In this document: in pieces, positions 1 through 6,594 of the stretch | Layout of the letters: every line of letters starts with the position of its first letter | Numbering within the stretch: position 1 is the stretch's first letter | From: DATDRM01 sp035291705 | GTDB taxonomy: Bacteria > Chloroflexota > Anaerolineae > Anaerolineales > UBA4823 | Reading direction: 5' to 3' | DNA: 11,625 nucleotides | Assembly (NCBI GenBank): GCA_035291705.1 | Contig: DATDRM010000242.1 | Location: 1 to 11,625 of the forward strand | The notes under the pieces: generated by a model | The model's database searches: none | Told to the model about the DNA's origin: nothing | The model's input: the letters and a program-made list of their open reading frames with translations, nothing else | Program-made: the position numbers and the translations under genes

Positions 1-485
1 AGGGAGGGGGATACGCCACGGCCAGCGAGACGCAACCCGGGGCAGTGGCTTGCGATTTTGATTGGATGACTCAGGAGATCGCTCGCTTGCAGGAGGAAGG
101 TTACCTGGTCATCGCCACCTTCCAACACTTTGAATACTATAATTTCCGTGCGCAGCCCGACCAGGTGGAGGATTTCCGCAGCATGGCGAAGGCTGGCGCG
201 GTAATTGTTAGTGGTAGCCAGGCGCACCAACCCCAGGGGATGGAATTCCTTAAAGGCGCATTCATCCACTTTGGGCTCGGCAACCTGTTTTTCGACCAGT
301 ATCATTACTGTACGGATAATGCTTGCGACGATGCGTTCATCGACCGCCATGTCTTTTATGATGGCCGGTATATCGGTACGGATTTAATCACTATCGTCTT
401 TGAAGACTATGCGCGCCCGCGCCCGATGACTGATGAAGAACGGGCGCGGCTGCTGGAGACGGTTTTTGCGGCAAGCGGGTGGTAG
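1..485 (+). CDS. CapA-family (poly-gamma-glutamate synthesis/capsule type) protein, C-terminal part
   Basis: The gene is open from the left edge (codon phase begins at base 3) to a TAG stop, so only about 160 C-terminal residues are visible and the true start lies outside. The visible part carries the hallmark end of the CapA/PGA_cap metallophosphatase-like domain: an alternating hydrophobic stretch ending in VIVSGSQAHQPQG, then a glutamate (GMEF) and the strand FIHFGLGNLFFDQ, equivalent to the family's YSLGNF/FD segment. Family members are usually surface or membrane-anchored, 350-400 residues long, and linked to polyglutamate or capsule assembly, though many have unknown substrates. One oddity is that the family's usual HPH metal-site motif reads QAH here, so only the second histidine remains. 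The tail after about base 390 is charged and probably outside the fold. The fold assignment is fairly sure; a role in polyglutamate synthesis is not shown. Confidence 0.87.
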   Translation, partial: GGGYATASETQPGAVACDFDWMTQEIARLQEEGYLVIATFQHFEYYNFRAQPDQVEDFRSMAKAGAVIVSGSQAHQPQGMEFLKGAFIHFGLGNLFFDQYHYCTDNACDDAFIDRHVFYDGRYIGTDLITIVFEDYARPRPMTDEERARLLETVFAASGW

Positions 486-489
486 GGGA

Positions 490-559
490 CGACGATGGAT
501 GGAAGGCGAAGGATGATAGACAGTGGACGAAGGACGGAAGACGATAGATGAAGGACGAT
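490..559 (+). repeat. Degenerate heptanucleotide repeat spacer (about 10 units)
   Basis: The gap between the CapA-like gene and dcd can be cut into ten consecutive 7-base units without indels. Examples are CGACGAT at 490, GGATGAT at 511, GGACGAA at 525, AGACGAT at 539 and GGACGAT at 553. The approximate consensus is RGAYGAW, so the strand is strongly purine-rich. The array ends three bases before the dcd ribosome-binding site. It contains no convincing ORF. From memory, similar GGACGAT-like spacers occur between genes in Chloroflexota genomes, but I could not check this. Its function is unknown. Confidence 0.7.
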
Positions 560-561
560 AT

Positions 562-568
562 AGGAGGT
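562..568 (+). promoter_or_regulatory. Strong ribosome-binding site of dcd
   Basis: AGGAGGT lies four bases before the GTG at 573. It is a near-perfect Shine-Dalgarno sequence and fixes the GTG as the dcd start. Confidence 0.8.
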
Positions 569-572
569 AATC

Positions 573-1127
573 GTGGGACTTAAGCCAGATCATTGGATCC
601 GCAAGATGGTGCAAGAAGGTGGCATGATCGAGCCTTTCGCCGATAGCCAGGTGCGGAACGGCGTGATTTCATACGGCGTTTCCTCATATGGATACGATAT
701 CCGCGTGGCCGACGAGTTTAAAATCTTTACGAATGTCTTCTCGGCAATTGTCGACCCGAAAGACTTCGATCCAAAGTCGATGGTGGATTTCAAGGGAGAG
801 GTGTGCGTGATCCCGCCAAACTCGTTTGCCCTGGCGCGTACCATCGAATATTTTCGCATCCCCAGGAAAGTATTAACGGTCTGTGTGGGAAAGTCGACCT
901 ATGCCCGGTGTGGCATCATCGTCAACGTGACGCCTTTCGAACCCGAGTGGGAAGGGTTTGTCACCTTGGAGATTTCGAACACTACCCCATTACCTGCCAA
1001 GATTTACGCCAATGAAGGCATTGCCCAGGTCTTGTTTTTCGAAGCCGACGAGATGTGCGAGTCATCCTACGCGGATAAGAAAGGTAAGTATCAGAAGCAG
1101 CAGACAATCGTGCTGCCAAAGTTGTAA
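573..1127 (+). CDS. dcd: dCTP deaminase
   Basis: This is a 184-residue cytosolic enzyme expected to deaminate dCTP to dUTP, feeding dUMP and thymidylate synthesis. The length matches the trimeric Dcd/dUTPase superfamily. Visible hallmarks are SYGYDIR (38-44), the nucleotide-binding loop GKSTYAR (106-112; Ser108 and Arg112 match the Ser/Arg pair of E. coli Dcd), and the stretch 114-136 ending in FVTLEISN. Glu133 in that stretch corresponds to the catalytic general base. The C-terminal lid is YADKKGKYQKQQ, the motif that closes over the triphosphate. The GTG start is set by the AGGAGGT just upstream. Whether the enzyme also hydrolyses the triphosphate (bifunctional DCD-DUT type) cannot be settled from the sequence, but the SYADKKGKYQ tail resembles plain deaminases. 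The gene is probably transcribed with the downstream aminotransferase, which starts 55 bases later. Confidence 0.97.
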   Translation: MGLKPDHWIRKMVQEGGMIEPFADSQVRNGVISYGVSSYGYDIRVADEFKIFTNVFSAIVDPKDFDPKSMVDFKGEVCVIPPNSFALARTIEYFRIPRKVLTVCVGKSTYARCGIIVNVTPFEPEWEGFVTLEISNTTPLPAKIYANEGIAQVLFFEADEMCESSYADKKGKYQKQQTIVLPKL

Positions 1128-1182
1128 CGGAGAGCGAATTCTCGGATCAAGTTTCACGCATCAATTCTTATGAGTTTGAGAT

Positions 1183-2346
1183 ATGACCGATCCTTTCGCC
1201 CATCGGGTAATCCATCTTAAGGAGGAAGGCGCTTACGCCGTGCTGGCACGCGCCCAAGAGTTGGAAGCTCAAGGGCGGGAAATCATCCACCTGGAGATCG
1301 GGCAGCCTGATGTTCACACTTTCCCACACATCAGCCAGAGAGGGATCGAGGCGATCGCCGCCGGTCAGACGCGCTATAACCCGCCGGTGGGCGTGCCGGA
1401 GTTACGCCAAGCCATCGCCGCTGACGCTGGTTCACGGCGAGGGATCGCCATCCGCCCAGAGCAAGTCGTGATTGGACCGGGCGCCAAGCCTGGTTTGTTC
1501 TTTCCCACTCTGGCTTTGGTCGAACCCGGAGACGAGGTGCTCTTTCCTGATCCAGGTTTTCCAACCTATCCGGCGATGATCGCGATCGCTGGCGGCGTGC
1601 CGGTGCCCGTCCCGCTGCGTGAAGAAAGGGGATTTTCTTTCGATCTGGAGGCTTTCGACCGCCGCCTGACCGATCGCACGCGCCTGATCATCCTTAATTC
1701 GCCCGCCAATCCTACTGGCGGGGTGATCCCCCTGGCAGACCTGGAGCACATCGCCAGCACTGCGATGGCACACAATTGCTGGGTGATCTCAGATGAGATC
1801 TACGCCCGGTTAGCCTACGACGGCCAGCAGGTGCCCAGCATCGCCTCGCTCTCTGGAATGGCGGAGCGCACGGTGATCGTGGATGGGTTTTCCAAGACTT
1901 ATGCCATGACCGGTTGGCGCCTGGGTTACGCTATCATGCCTGAGGCACTGGCGGAAAGGGTTGGCTTGCTGCTGACACATTCGATCGGCTGCACCGCGAC
2001 CTTCACCCAATTCGCCGGGATCGAGGCGATCACCAGCAGCCAGGAAGTGGTCGAGGCGATGGTGGCAGAATACCAGCGCCGTCGAGATCGGATGGTGGCT
2101 GGATTAAACGCTATCCCCGGTGTGCGCTGCCAGGTGCCGCAAGGGGCGTTTTATGCTTTTCCCAACGTGAAAGCTTGGGGGCTGCCGGCGCGTGTAGTGG
2201 CAAGCCGCCTGCTCGAAGAGGCCAATGTGGCGGTATTGCCGGGGACAGATTTCGGCCAATTGGGGGAAGGCTACCTGCGCCTGTGCTACGCGACCTCGCT
2301 TGAGAAGATCGATCGCGCCTTAGAGCGGATCGCGGCTGTGATGTAG
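1183..2346 (+). CDS. PLP-dependent aminotransferase, class I/II (aspartate aminotransferase-like)
   Basis: This is a 387-residue fold-type I PLP enzyme of normal length for bacterial subgroup Ib aspartate/aromatic aminotransferases. Landmarks in order are the substrate-entry motif LEIGQPD (37-43), YNPPVG (65-70), NSPANPTGG (172-180), SDEIYARL (203-210) with the PLP-contacting Asp204 and Tyr207, GFSKTYAMTGWRLGY (235-249) with the Schiff-base Lys238, and GYLRLCYA (363-370) with Arg366, which should bind the substrate alpha-carboxylate. The phosphate-binding region reads GPGAKPGLF rather than the more common GGQKPAL, a mild variation. It should exchange an amino group between an amino acid and a 2-oxo acid; the exact substrate (aspartate, alanine, aromatic or diaminopimelate-type) is not decidable here. 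The ATG at 1183 follows a spacer with only a weak GAG-type ribosome site. Its stop overlaps the left arm of a large inverted repeat shared with convergent comEA. Confidence 0.94.
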   Translation: MTDPFAHRVIHLKEEGAYAVLARAQELEAQGREIIHLEIGQPDVHTFPHISQRGIEAIAAGQTRYNPPVGVPELRQAIAADAGSRRGIAIRPEQVVIGPGAKPGLFFPTLALVEPGDEVLFPDPGFPTYPAMIAIAGGVPVPVPLREERGFSFDLEAFDRRLTDRTRLIILNSPANPTGGVIPLADLEHIASTAMAHNCWVISDEIYARLAYDGQQVPSIASLSGMAERTVIVDGFSKTYAMTGWRLGYAIMPEALAERVGLLLTHSIGCTATFTQFAGIEAITSSQEVVEAMVAEYQRRRDRMVAGLNAIPGVRCQVPQGAFYAFPNVKAWGLPARVVASRLLEEANVAVLPGTDFGQLGEGYLRLCYATSLEKIDRALERIAAVM

Positions 2347-2370
2347 GAAAGTTTGCCAACTTGTCCTACA
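2342..2370. terminator. Inverted repeat at convergent gene ends (putative bidirectional terminator)
   Basis: The sequence TGTAGGAAAGTT (2342-2353), loop TGCC (2354-2357), then AACTT (2358-2362), one bulged G (2363) and TCCTACA (2364-2370) forms a 12-bp stem with a four-base loop and one bulge. It includes the aminotransferase stop codon and abuts the comEA stop at 2371-2373, so it fills the whole junction. Neither side has a T-tract, so it is not a textbook intrinsic terminator. It could still terminate with a factor, or protect both 3' ends. Confidence 0.5.
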
Positions 2371-2970
2371 CTACGGCGAATACCCAACCGAAATCAGATC
2401 TTTCAACTTGTCAAAGGTGGTGGGACCAATCCCATCAACTTGCTGAAGATCATCGATCTTGGTGAACGGCCCGTGTTCTTGACGGTAGGCGATGATACGT
2501 TTAGCGATGACTGGACCAACTCCTGGGAGACTCTCCAGATCATCCTGGGGAGCTGTATTAATATTCACCGGAAAAATTGGTTCTGGAGGGGATGGGGAGG
2601 TCAGATTGCTTCCCTGGGCCTGGTCTTCTCCTGCCACCGATTGAGGAGGAGCCCGAGCTGCTTGTTTCCAAGGCACCCAAACTCGCTCACCATCCTGCAC
2701 CAATGCCGCCAGGTTAAGCGGTTCTGCATCGGCATCCGAAAGCATGCCACCCGCTGCCTGCACGGCGTCTGCCACGCGGCTGCCGTCAGGAAGCGAATAG
2801 ACGCCCGGCCGGGCAACCGCGCCGGTCACGTGGAGGACAAGCGGGGGAGCGGTCGGCGGGGGCGAGAGCTGGACGGGAGCTCCCTGCGGCTGGCCGGTGA
2901 CCAGGAGCAATAGACCCGCCCCCAGCAAACCACAGACCACCCCGAAGGCCATCGCCCACCCATTTTTCAT
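2371..2970 (-). CDS. comEA: ComEA-like competence DNA-binding protein (SLBB plus helix-hairpin-helix)
   Basis: This is a 199-residue membrane-anchored protein with the standard ComEA architecture. A single N-terminal hydrophobic segment (about 6-26) acts as an uncleaved anchor. It is followed by a Pro-rich linker (27-43), then an SLBB/Grb-type domain (about 43-100) with VTGAVARPGVYSLPDG, AAGG and LNLAALVQDGE. A second low-complexity linker (101-134) leads to paired helix-hairpin-helix motifs (136-196), recognisable from INTAPQDDLESLPGVGPVIA and VDGIGP. In competent bacteria ComEA binds incoming double-stranded DNA outside the membrane and hands it to the ComEC channel; no comEC is visible in this window. 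The ATG is preceded by GGGAGGG at good spacing. The gene is last in the minus-strand run, 57 bases after the S1 gene. Small HhH proteins can serve other envelope roles, but the SLBB+HhH pair makes ComEA the best call. Confidence 0.94.
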   Translation of the reverse strand: MKNGWAMAFGVVCGLLGAGLLLLVTGQPQGAPVQLSPPPTAPPLVLHVTGAVARPGVYSLPDGSRVADAVQAAGGMLSDADAEPLNLAALVQDGERVWVPWKQAARAPPQSVAGEDQAQGSNLTSPSPPEPIFPVNINTAPQDDLESLPGVGPVIAKRIIAYRQEHGPFTKIDDLQQVDGIGPTTFDKLKDLISVGYSP

Positions 2971-3027
2971 TTTTCCCTCCCTGTCAACTATCCGCCAGCG
3001 CGAGAATCTATCCCTTGGATATGACGT

Positions 3028-3987
3028 TCAGGCCGGCTGGTCGAACAGCAGGCTCAGCCCCAGGCGCTGCCGGCTGGCGTCGACTTGTAGAATACGCGCT
3101 TGAACACGTTGCCCTTCACGGACAGTTTCCTCCGGTTTGACCGTCTCTCCCTCAGGACACATCTCCGAGACATGAATCAACCCGTCCAGGCCTTCTTCCA
3201 GGCGCGCAAATGCGCCGAAGGGTAAGATACTGGTGATCACCGCTTCTACCAGCTGACCCGGATGATAGCGCATCTCGGCTGTCTCCCAAGGATTCTGATA
3301 CAGACGTTTCAGGCTGAGCGCGACGCGTAACCGCTCACGGTCGACGTTGATCACATGGACTTCGATCCTGTCGCCCACCTTAAGCATGTCGGTTGGATGG
3401 CGCACACGTCCCCATGACAGCTCGGAGACGTGAATCAGGCCCTCCAATCCGCCCAGGTCAACAAAGACGCCAAAATCGGTCAGGTTGGTGACCGAACCGA
3501 AGATACGGTCTCCTGGTTTAAGTCTATCCAATAGCAGGGTACGGCGACCCGGTTCGGATAATGCGGCGCGCTCAGAAAATACAACCCGCCCCCGGTCTGG
3601 ATCGCATTCGATCACCTTGAGCAGTAGAGTGCAATTCACATATTGGCTCAACAATCGCTCGCGCTCCTCGTCTGATTGAATATTGGGCATGTTCACCAGG
3701 TGGGAGACGGGTACAAAACCCTGCAATTCTGCCCCCTCCACGAGCAGGCCGCCGCGATTAAAGCCAGTCGCTTTTAAACTGATAGTCTGATCGCACTCGT
3801 ATATCTCACGCGCCCGATTCCAGTTTACGTTAATCAGGCGGGATTCTTTTTTTGATCCCGTGGGGGAGGAGGACTTGGCAGGCGGTGAATGCGGCTTCTC
3901 CTCCTCCGCTAACAACGCCGTCCACCAGGATTCATCCAAGGGCGGCGGTTCCCCATGCAACTCCCGAGAAAGCGATTTATTTACCAT
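3028..3987 (-). CDS. S1-domain RNA-binding protein (three S1 repeats, ribosomal protein S1-like)
   Basis: This protein has 319 residues from the chosen ATG. An acidic/proline-rich N-terminus of about 60 residues precedes three S1 OB-fold repeats at roughly 62-139, 157-227 and 242-314. The second and third repeats carry clear S1 cores: LTDFGVFVDLGGLEGLIHVSEL, split by the usual ..GDRI.. strand, and ILPFGAFARLEEGLDGLIHVSEM. The first is more divergent (ATGFNRGGLLVEGAELQGF). Such proteins bind single-stranded RNA and act in translation initiation or RNA turnover; with only three repeats this may be a short S1 or an accessory paralogue. Start choice: the frame stays open to a TTG at 4035 and an ATG at 4032 that shares one base with the previous gene's TGA (TGATG). 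Only the ATG at 3987 has a recognisable GAGG, about 10 bases upstream, and the extra 15-16 residues look non-protein-like. Starting at 4032 instead would imply translational coupling. Confidence 0.92.
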   Translation of the reverse strand: MVNKSLSRELHGEPPPLDESWWTALLAEEEKPHSPPAKSSSPTGSKKESRLINVNWNRAREIYECDQTISLKATGFNRGGLLVEGAELQGFVPVSHLVNMPNIQSDEERERLLSQYVNCTLLLKVIECDPDRGRVVFSERAALSEPGRRTLLLDRLKPGDRIFGSVTNLTDFGVFVDLGGLEGLIHVSELSWGRVRHPTDMLKVGDRIEVHVINVDRERLRVALSLKRLYQNPWETAEMRYHPGQLVEAVITSILPFGAFARLEEGLDGLIHVSEMCPEGETVKPEETVREGQRVQARILQVDASRQRLGLSLLFDQPA

Positions 3988-4031
3988 TAATCCATACCTC
4001 GTCTGGATAGTGTGCGGATCGGTGCCCTCCA

Positions 4032-5987
4032 TCAAAAACTCTGGGTAAGTGCTTTTCTTTTTTTCTTGTCTATGATCTGCTCCTCTCTCGCCGTGCGCTC
4101 CATTTCCTTAATGGCTTTTGCCACAGATTCAATCGCGACCCGCTGTTTGCGATATAAATCTGCTTCTGACATAGCCAGGCGCATAGCGATCTCGCGCACT
4201 TTGCGACCTTCCATGAACTTCATTTCCAGTATATTGTACAGAATCCATTCGCCCGTAAAGCGCCTTTCCCCTTCCGGGCGTACTTTTTCGATGGCTTCGT
4301 GAAGAATCGCCCGCAGGGCATTTGTGGGGTTGTCTTCGTGGATTTCCAAAGCGTGCTGGACAATCTGCAAGCGAAGGAGAGGGCTTTGAGACAGTTTTGG
4401 GCCTCCCCAATAATGGCTCAAGGCATCTTTCACCCACTTGGATAAGTATTTATCTTCTAACAGTCGTTCGGGGGCGGCAAGCAGCTCAGTTCCTTCGTAA
4501 CGAGCCGCCGCCCGCAGGCGTTGAATGAGGTCTACCTGCGGAGTCAGGACCTCTAAAGAGGTGAAGACCTGTTGCTGCATCTGACGGTCTTTAAGCGCTA
4601 ACATAGCTCGATGGGCCAGGAGCAGAAGCGCCTCAACCTGTTCTTTGTCTGGAGAGTCCAGGGAATTGCGCGCAGCACCCAGGAAGCCCATTAACCTCTT
4701 CTCTCCATTGCCGTTCTCAGACAGGGGTACCAACCAGTAATCTTTCCAGGTAAATACCTGCTCGTAATTGGCACGCTTTACCCCTGCACCCCCATTGTGC
4801 GAGACCACTTTCAGTAAGTCAACGTGCGCGTACTCTTCCTCAAAGGGGTTTTTATTTCCAACGGTCAGCAGCATTTCTGGACCATCAGGCCCCAACCCAA
4901 CAAAAAACGCGCTGGAGACTTGCAAGCGGTCACAGACAGCGGCTAAAACCGATTCAAGGAATTCACGCAAATCTCCCGAGGTGAGCAAGCGCTCCTCCAG
5001 GTTCTGGATCAACTGCAGGTTAGCTCGATCGCCGCCATGGAAAAGCCAGCGTTCCCATAAGGGTGCGATAAGGGTGATCATATGCTCCATGATGAGCACG
5101 GTAACGACCATCAGAATCGGTATTGCTGCCGGATAGTGGACGCCGAGCGACTCGCTGGCCCGCCGGACAATCGTGGTTATGGCCAGAACCGTCGAGGCGG
5201 TCACCGGGCCGCGCATCAGCCACTTGAACAGCCGGCGTTTCACCACTCGGTCAGGCCAGGCCACACCAAAAAACGCCACCGAGTAGGCCATCAAGATTAG
5301 CAATACAGATACCAGGAGGTTGCTTAGAAAGGCAGCCAGCCAAAATAAGAGCGGGTGCTGTGTGGCAAAGCCCGAACCAAAGAGCAGGAAGGGATAAGAG
5401 ACCAGAGCCGGAGCCAATGCTCCAGTGAGCAGGTACCGCATTCGCCTGCGGCTGGTGCTTGTGACCGTGCGTTGGTAGGAGCGCCAGAAATTGATCCCTG
5501 CCCAGCCGATCACCAGGACATAAAAGGTAGCGAAAACCCAGGTCAACCAGGTGCGCTGCAGATGAGGAGCTGGTCCAACGTCCTGCACAAGCGGCCCGAC
5601 CAACCAGGGAGTTGGCAAGGTCATTAGGAAAGCGAATGAAAACAAATAAACCAGGCGCACCATACGGCGACGGCGGCCGCGCGAGGGCCGGCCAGTGGTC
5701 GCCAGTAATGCGTCGGAAAATTGTATATAAGCTGCGGGCAGGAAGATAATGCCAAGCCATTGAAAGCGAAGCCACAATTCCATCTCGGCCAGCGAATCAG
5801 TGTTGCTGCCGATAGCATCCCCAACCGCGACTACCACGACACAGAGAAGGATGATGGCGAAGGAGCGCGCTACCCGATCCTGTAAATTAAAGGTCAAGGC
5901 ATACAGCAGCAAGGAGAAGGCGGTGATTGCGATCCCTGCTGTGAGCAGTTGGTTGAGCGTGCGTAAACCGGTAATCAAAGCGTCCAT
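4032..5987 (-). CDS. Seven-TM (HisKA_7TM-like) membrane regulator with GAF-like region and C-terminal HTH, no kinase domain
   Basis: This is a 651-residue integral membrane protein. Residues 1-310 contain at least seven hydrophobic helices (about 12-32, 42-60, 74-92, 109-128, 146-165, 185-204, 213-241, and a further one near 285-310). The arrangement and the phrase FQWLGIIFLPAAYIQFSDAL resemble the N-terminal 7TM sensor region of many histidine kinases. Residues about 335-465 look like a GAF-type sensory domain. Histidine-kinase H, N and G boxes are absent. The C-terminus instead has an all-helical stretch (480-580) and then a helix-turn-helix of sigma-region-4 style (about 580-625), with GRKVREIAMRLAMSEADLYR as the recognisable core, followed by a Lys-rich tail. 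The likely role, by inference, is a membrane-bound one-component regulator that senses lipid-soluble or extracellular cues and binds DNA directly. The ATG at 5987 has only a weak ribosome site. The stop touches a candidate ATG of the S1 gene. Confidence 0.82.
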   Translation of the reverse strand: MDALITGLRTLNQLLTAGIAITAFSLLLYALTFNLQDRVARSFAIILLCVVVVAVGDAIGSNTDSLAEMELWLRFQWLGIIFLPAAYIQFSDALLATTGRPSRGRRRRMVRLVYLFSFAFLMTLPTPWLVGPLVQDVGPAPHLQRTWLTWVFATFYVLVIGWAGINFWRSYQRTVTSTSRRRMRYLLTGALAPALVSYPFLLFGSGFATQHPLLFWLAAFLSNLLVSVLLILMAYSVAFFGVAWPDRVVKRRLFKWLMRGPVTASTVLAITTIVRRASESLGVHYPAAIPILMVVTVLIMEHMITLIAPLWERWLFHGGDRANLQLIQNLEERLLTSGDLREFLESVLAAVCDRLQVSSAFFVGLGPDGPEMLLTVGNKNPFEEEYAHVDLLKVVSHNGGAGVKRANYEQVFTWKDYWLVPLSENGNGEKRLMGFLGAARNSLDSPDKEQVEALLLLAHRAMLALKDRQMQQQVFTSLEVLTPQVDLIQRLRAAARYEGTELLAAPERLLEDKYLSKWVKDALSHYWGGPKLSQSPLLRLQIVQHALEIHEDNPTNALRAILHEAIEKVRPEGERRFTGEWILYNILEMKFMEGRKVREIAMRLAMSEADLYRKQRVAIESVAKAIKEMERTAREEQIIDKKKRKALTQSF

Positions 5988-6021
5988 CGTGATCCGAGGG
6001 AAAGCAGTTCAATATCCTTGA

Positions 6022-6564
6022 TCAGGAGATCCATTTGGCGAAGAAAATCGAAATATCGTGGTTGACGTAATAGTGGTCAACATAACCGCAATAATCAAAA
6101 CCTAACTTCTGAGCGAGGTTGATGGCGGCGTGGTTTTTGGGTTGCATTTCGAGCATTAGCCGGCGTGTAGTGCCGCGCGATACGGCCCATTCCAGCGCTG
6201 CCAGTATCAAGACACTGCCGATCCCTTGACGACGAAGGCGTTGAGTTACAACCAAGTCGGTCATCGAGGAGGTCTGGGGAAAGATGTTTTCCATCAAGCC
6301 GGCATAGCCCACGGGTTCACCGGCGAATAAGGCGACCAGTACGCCGGACCGTCCCAGCCAATCCTCTGCCAAAGCCTGTGGCGACCGTGGGTAATCCACG
6401 CGCACAGAGCGCGGCATTCGCACTTCCCGAAACGCAGCACCAAAATGATCTGATTCCTGGTGCAGATCCATCTGCCAGACATAATCACTGGTATAGCTGT
6501 GGTCGATACGGATTAAGGCCGGGATATCCGTTGCGATAGCAGGGCGTATTTCAATCTCGGGCAT
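6022..6564 (-). CDS. GNAT-family N-acetyltransferase
   Basis: This is a 180-residue single-domain acetyltransferase of the Gcn5-related fold, expected to transfer an acetyl group from acetyl-CoA to an amine. The acetyl-CoA pyrophosphate loop is RRQGIG (111-116), preceded by strand MTDLVVTQRL. Motif B follows in NHAAINLAQKLGFDYCGY (144-161). The N-terminus (EIRPAIATDIPALIRID) is the usual first strand and helix. The C-terminal strands VNHDISIFFAKWI close the fold. The substrate is unknown; small-molecule, protein N-terminal and antibiotic acetyltransferases share these motifs. The ATG has a good GGAG seven bases upstream. It sits between the two-TM Ig-like protein (30-base gap) and the seven-TM regulator (34-base gap), so co-transcription is likely, but this gives no clear clue to function. 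Confidence 0.92.
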   Translation of the reverse strand: MPEIEIRPAIATDIPALIRIDHSYTSDYVWQMDLHQESDHFGAAFREVRMPRSVRVDYPRSPQALAEDWLGRSGVLVALFAGEPVGYAGLMENIFPQTSSMTDLVVTQRLRRQGIGSVLILAALEWAVSRGTTRRLMLEMQPKNHAAINLAQKLGFDYCGYVDHYYVNHDISIFFAKWIS

Positions 6565-6594
6565 TTAGTCTCCAAATTAACAGCGCTACGCTCG

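Noticed and set aside
2353..2913. A 186-codon open frame on the + strand opposite comEA
   Set aside because: It has no start with a ribosome site and no recognisable domain, and it is fully antisense to comEA, whose domains are unmistakable.
2982..2987. Perfect TTGACA (-35-like) hexamer on the minus strand just before comEA
   Set aside because: No -10 element lies 15-19 bases downstream, and transcription would start inside comEA after its ATG. It is more likely chance sequence next to the ribosome site.
3847..3853. A7 run in the S1 gene (TCA AAA AAA GAA), phased like a slippery site
   Set aside because: A -1 slip would stop within a few codons, before any S1 domain, and no stimulatory element is visible. 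It encodes ordinary Lys codons in a charged linker.
4058..4064. A7 run near the 3' end of the seven-TM regulator gene
   Set aside because: The reading phase (AAG AAA AAA AGA) does not fit X-XXY-YYZ; it is a Lys/Arg-rich tail.
6582..6592. Small AGCG-CTA-CGCT hairpin between the two-TM gene and the GNAT gene
   Set aside because: Only four base pairs with a three-base loop and no T-run; it is too weak to call a terminator.
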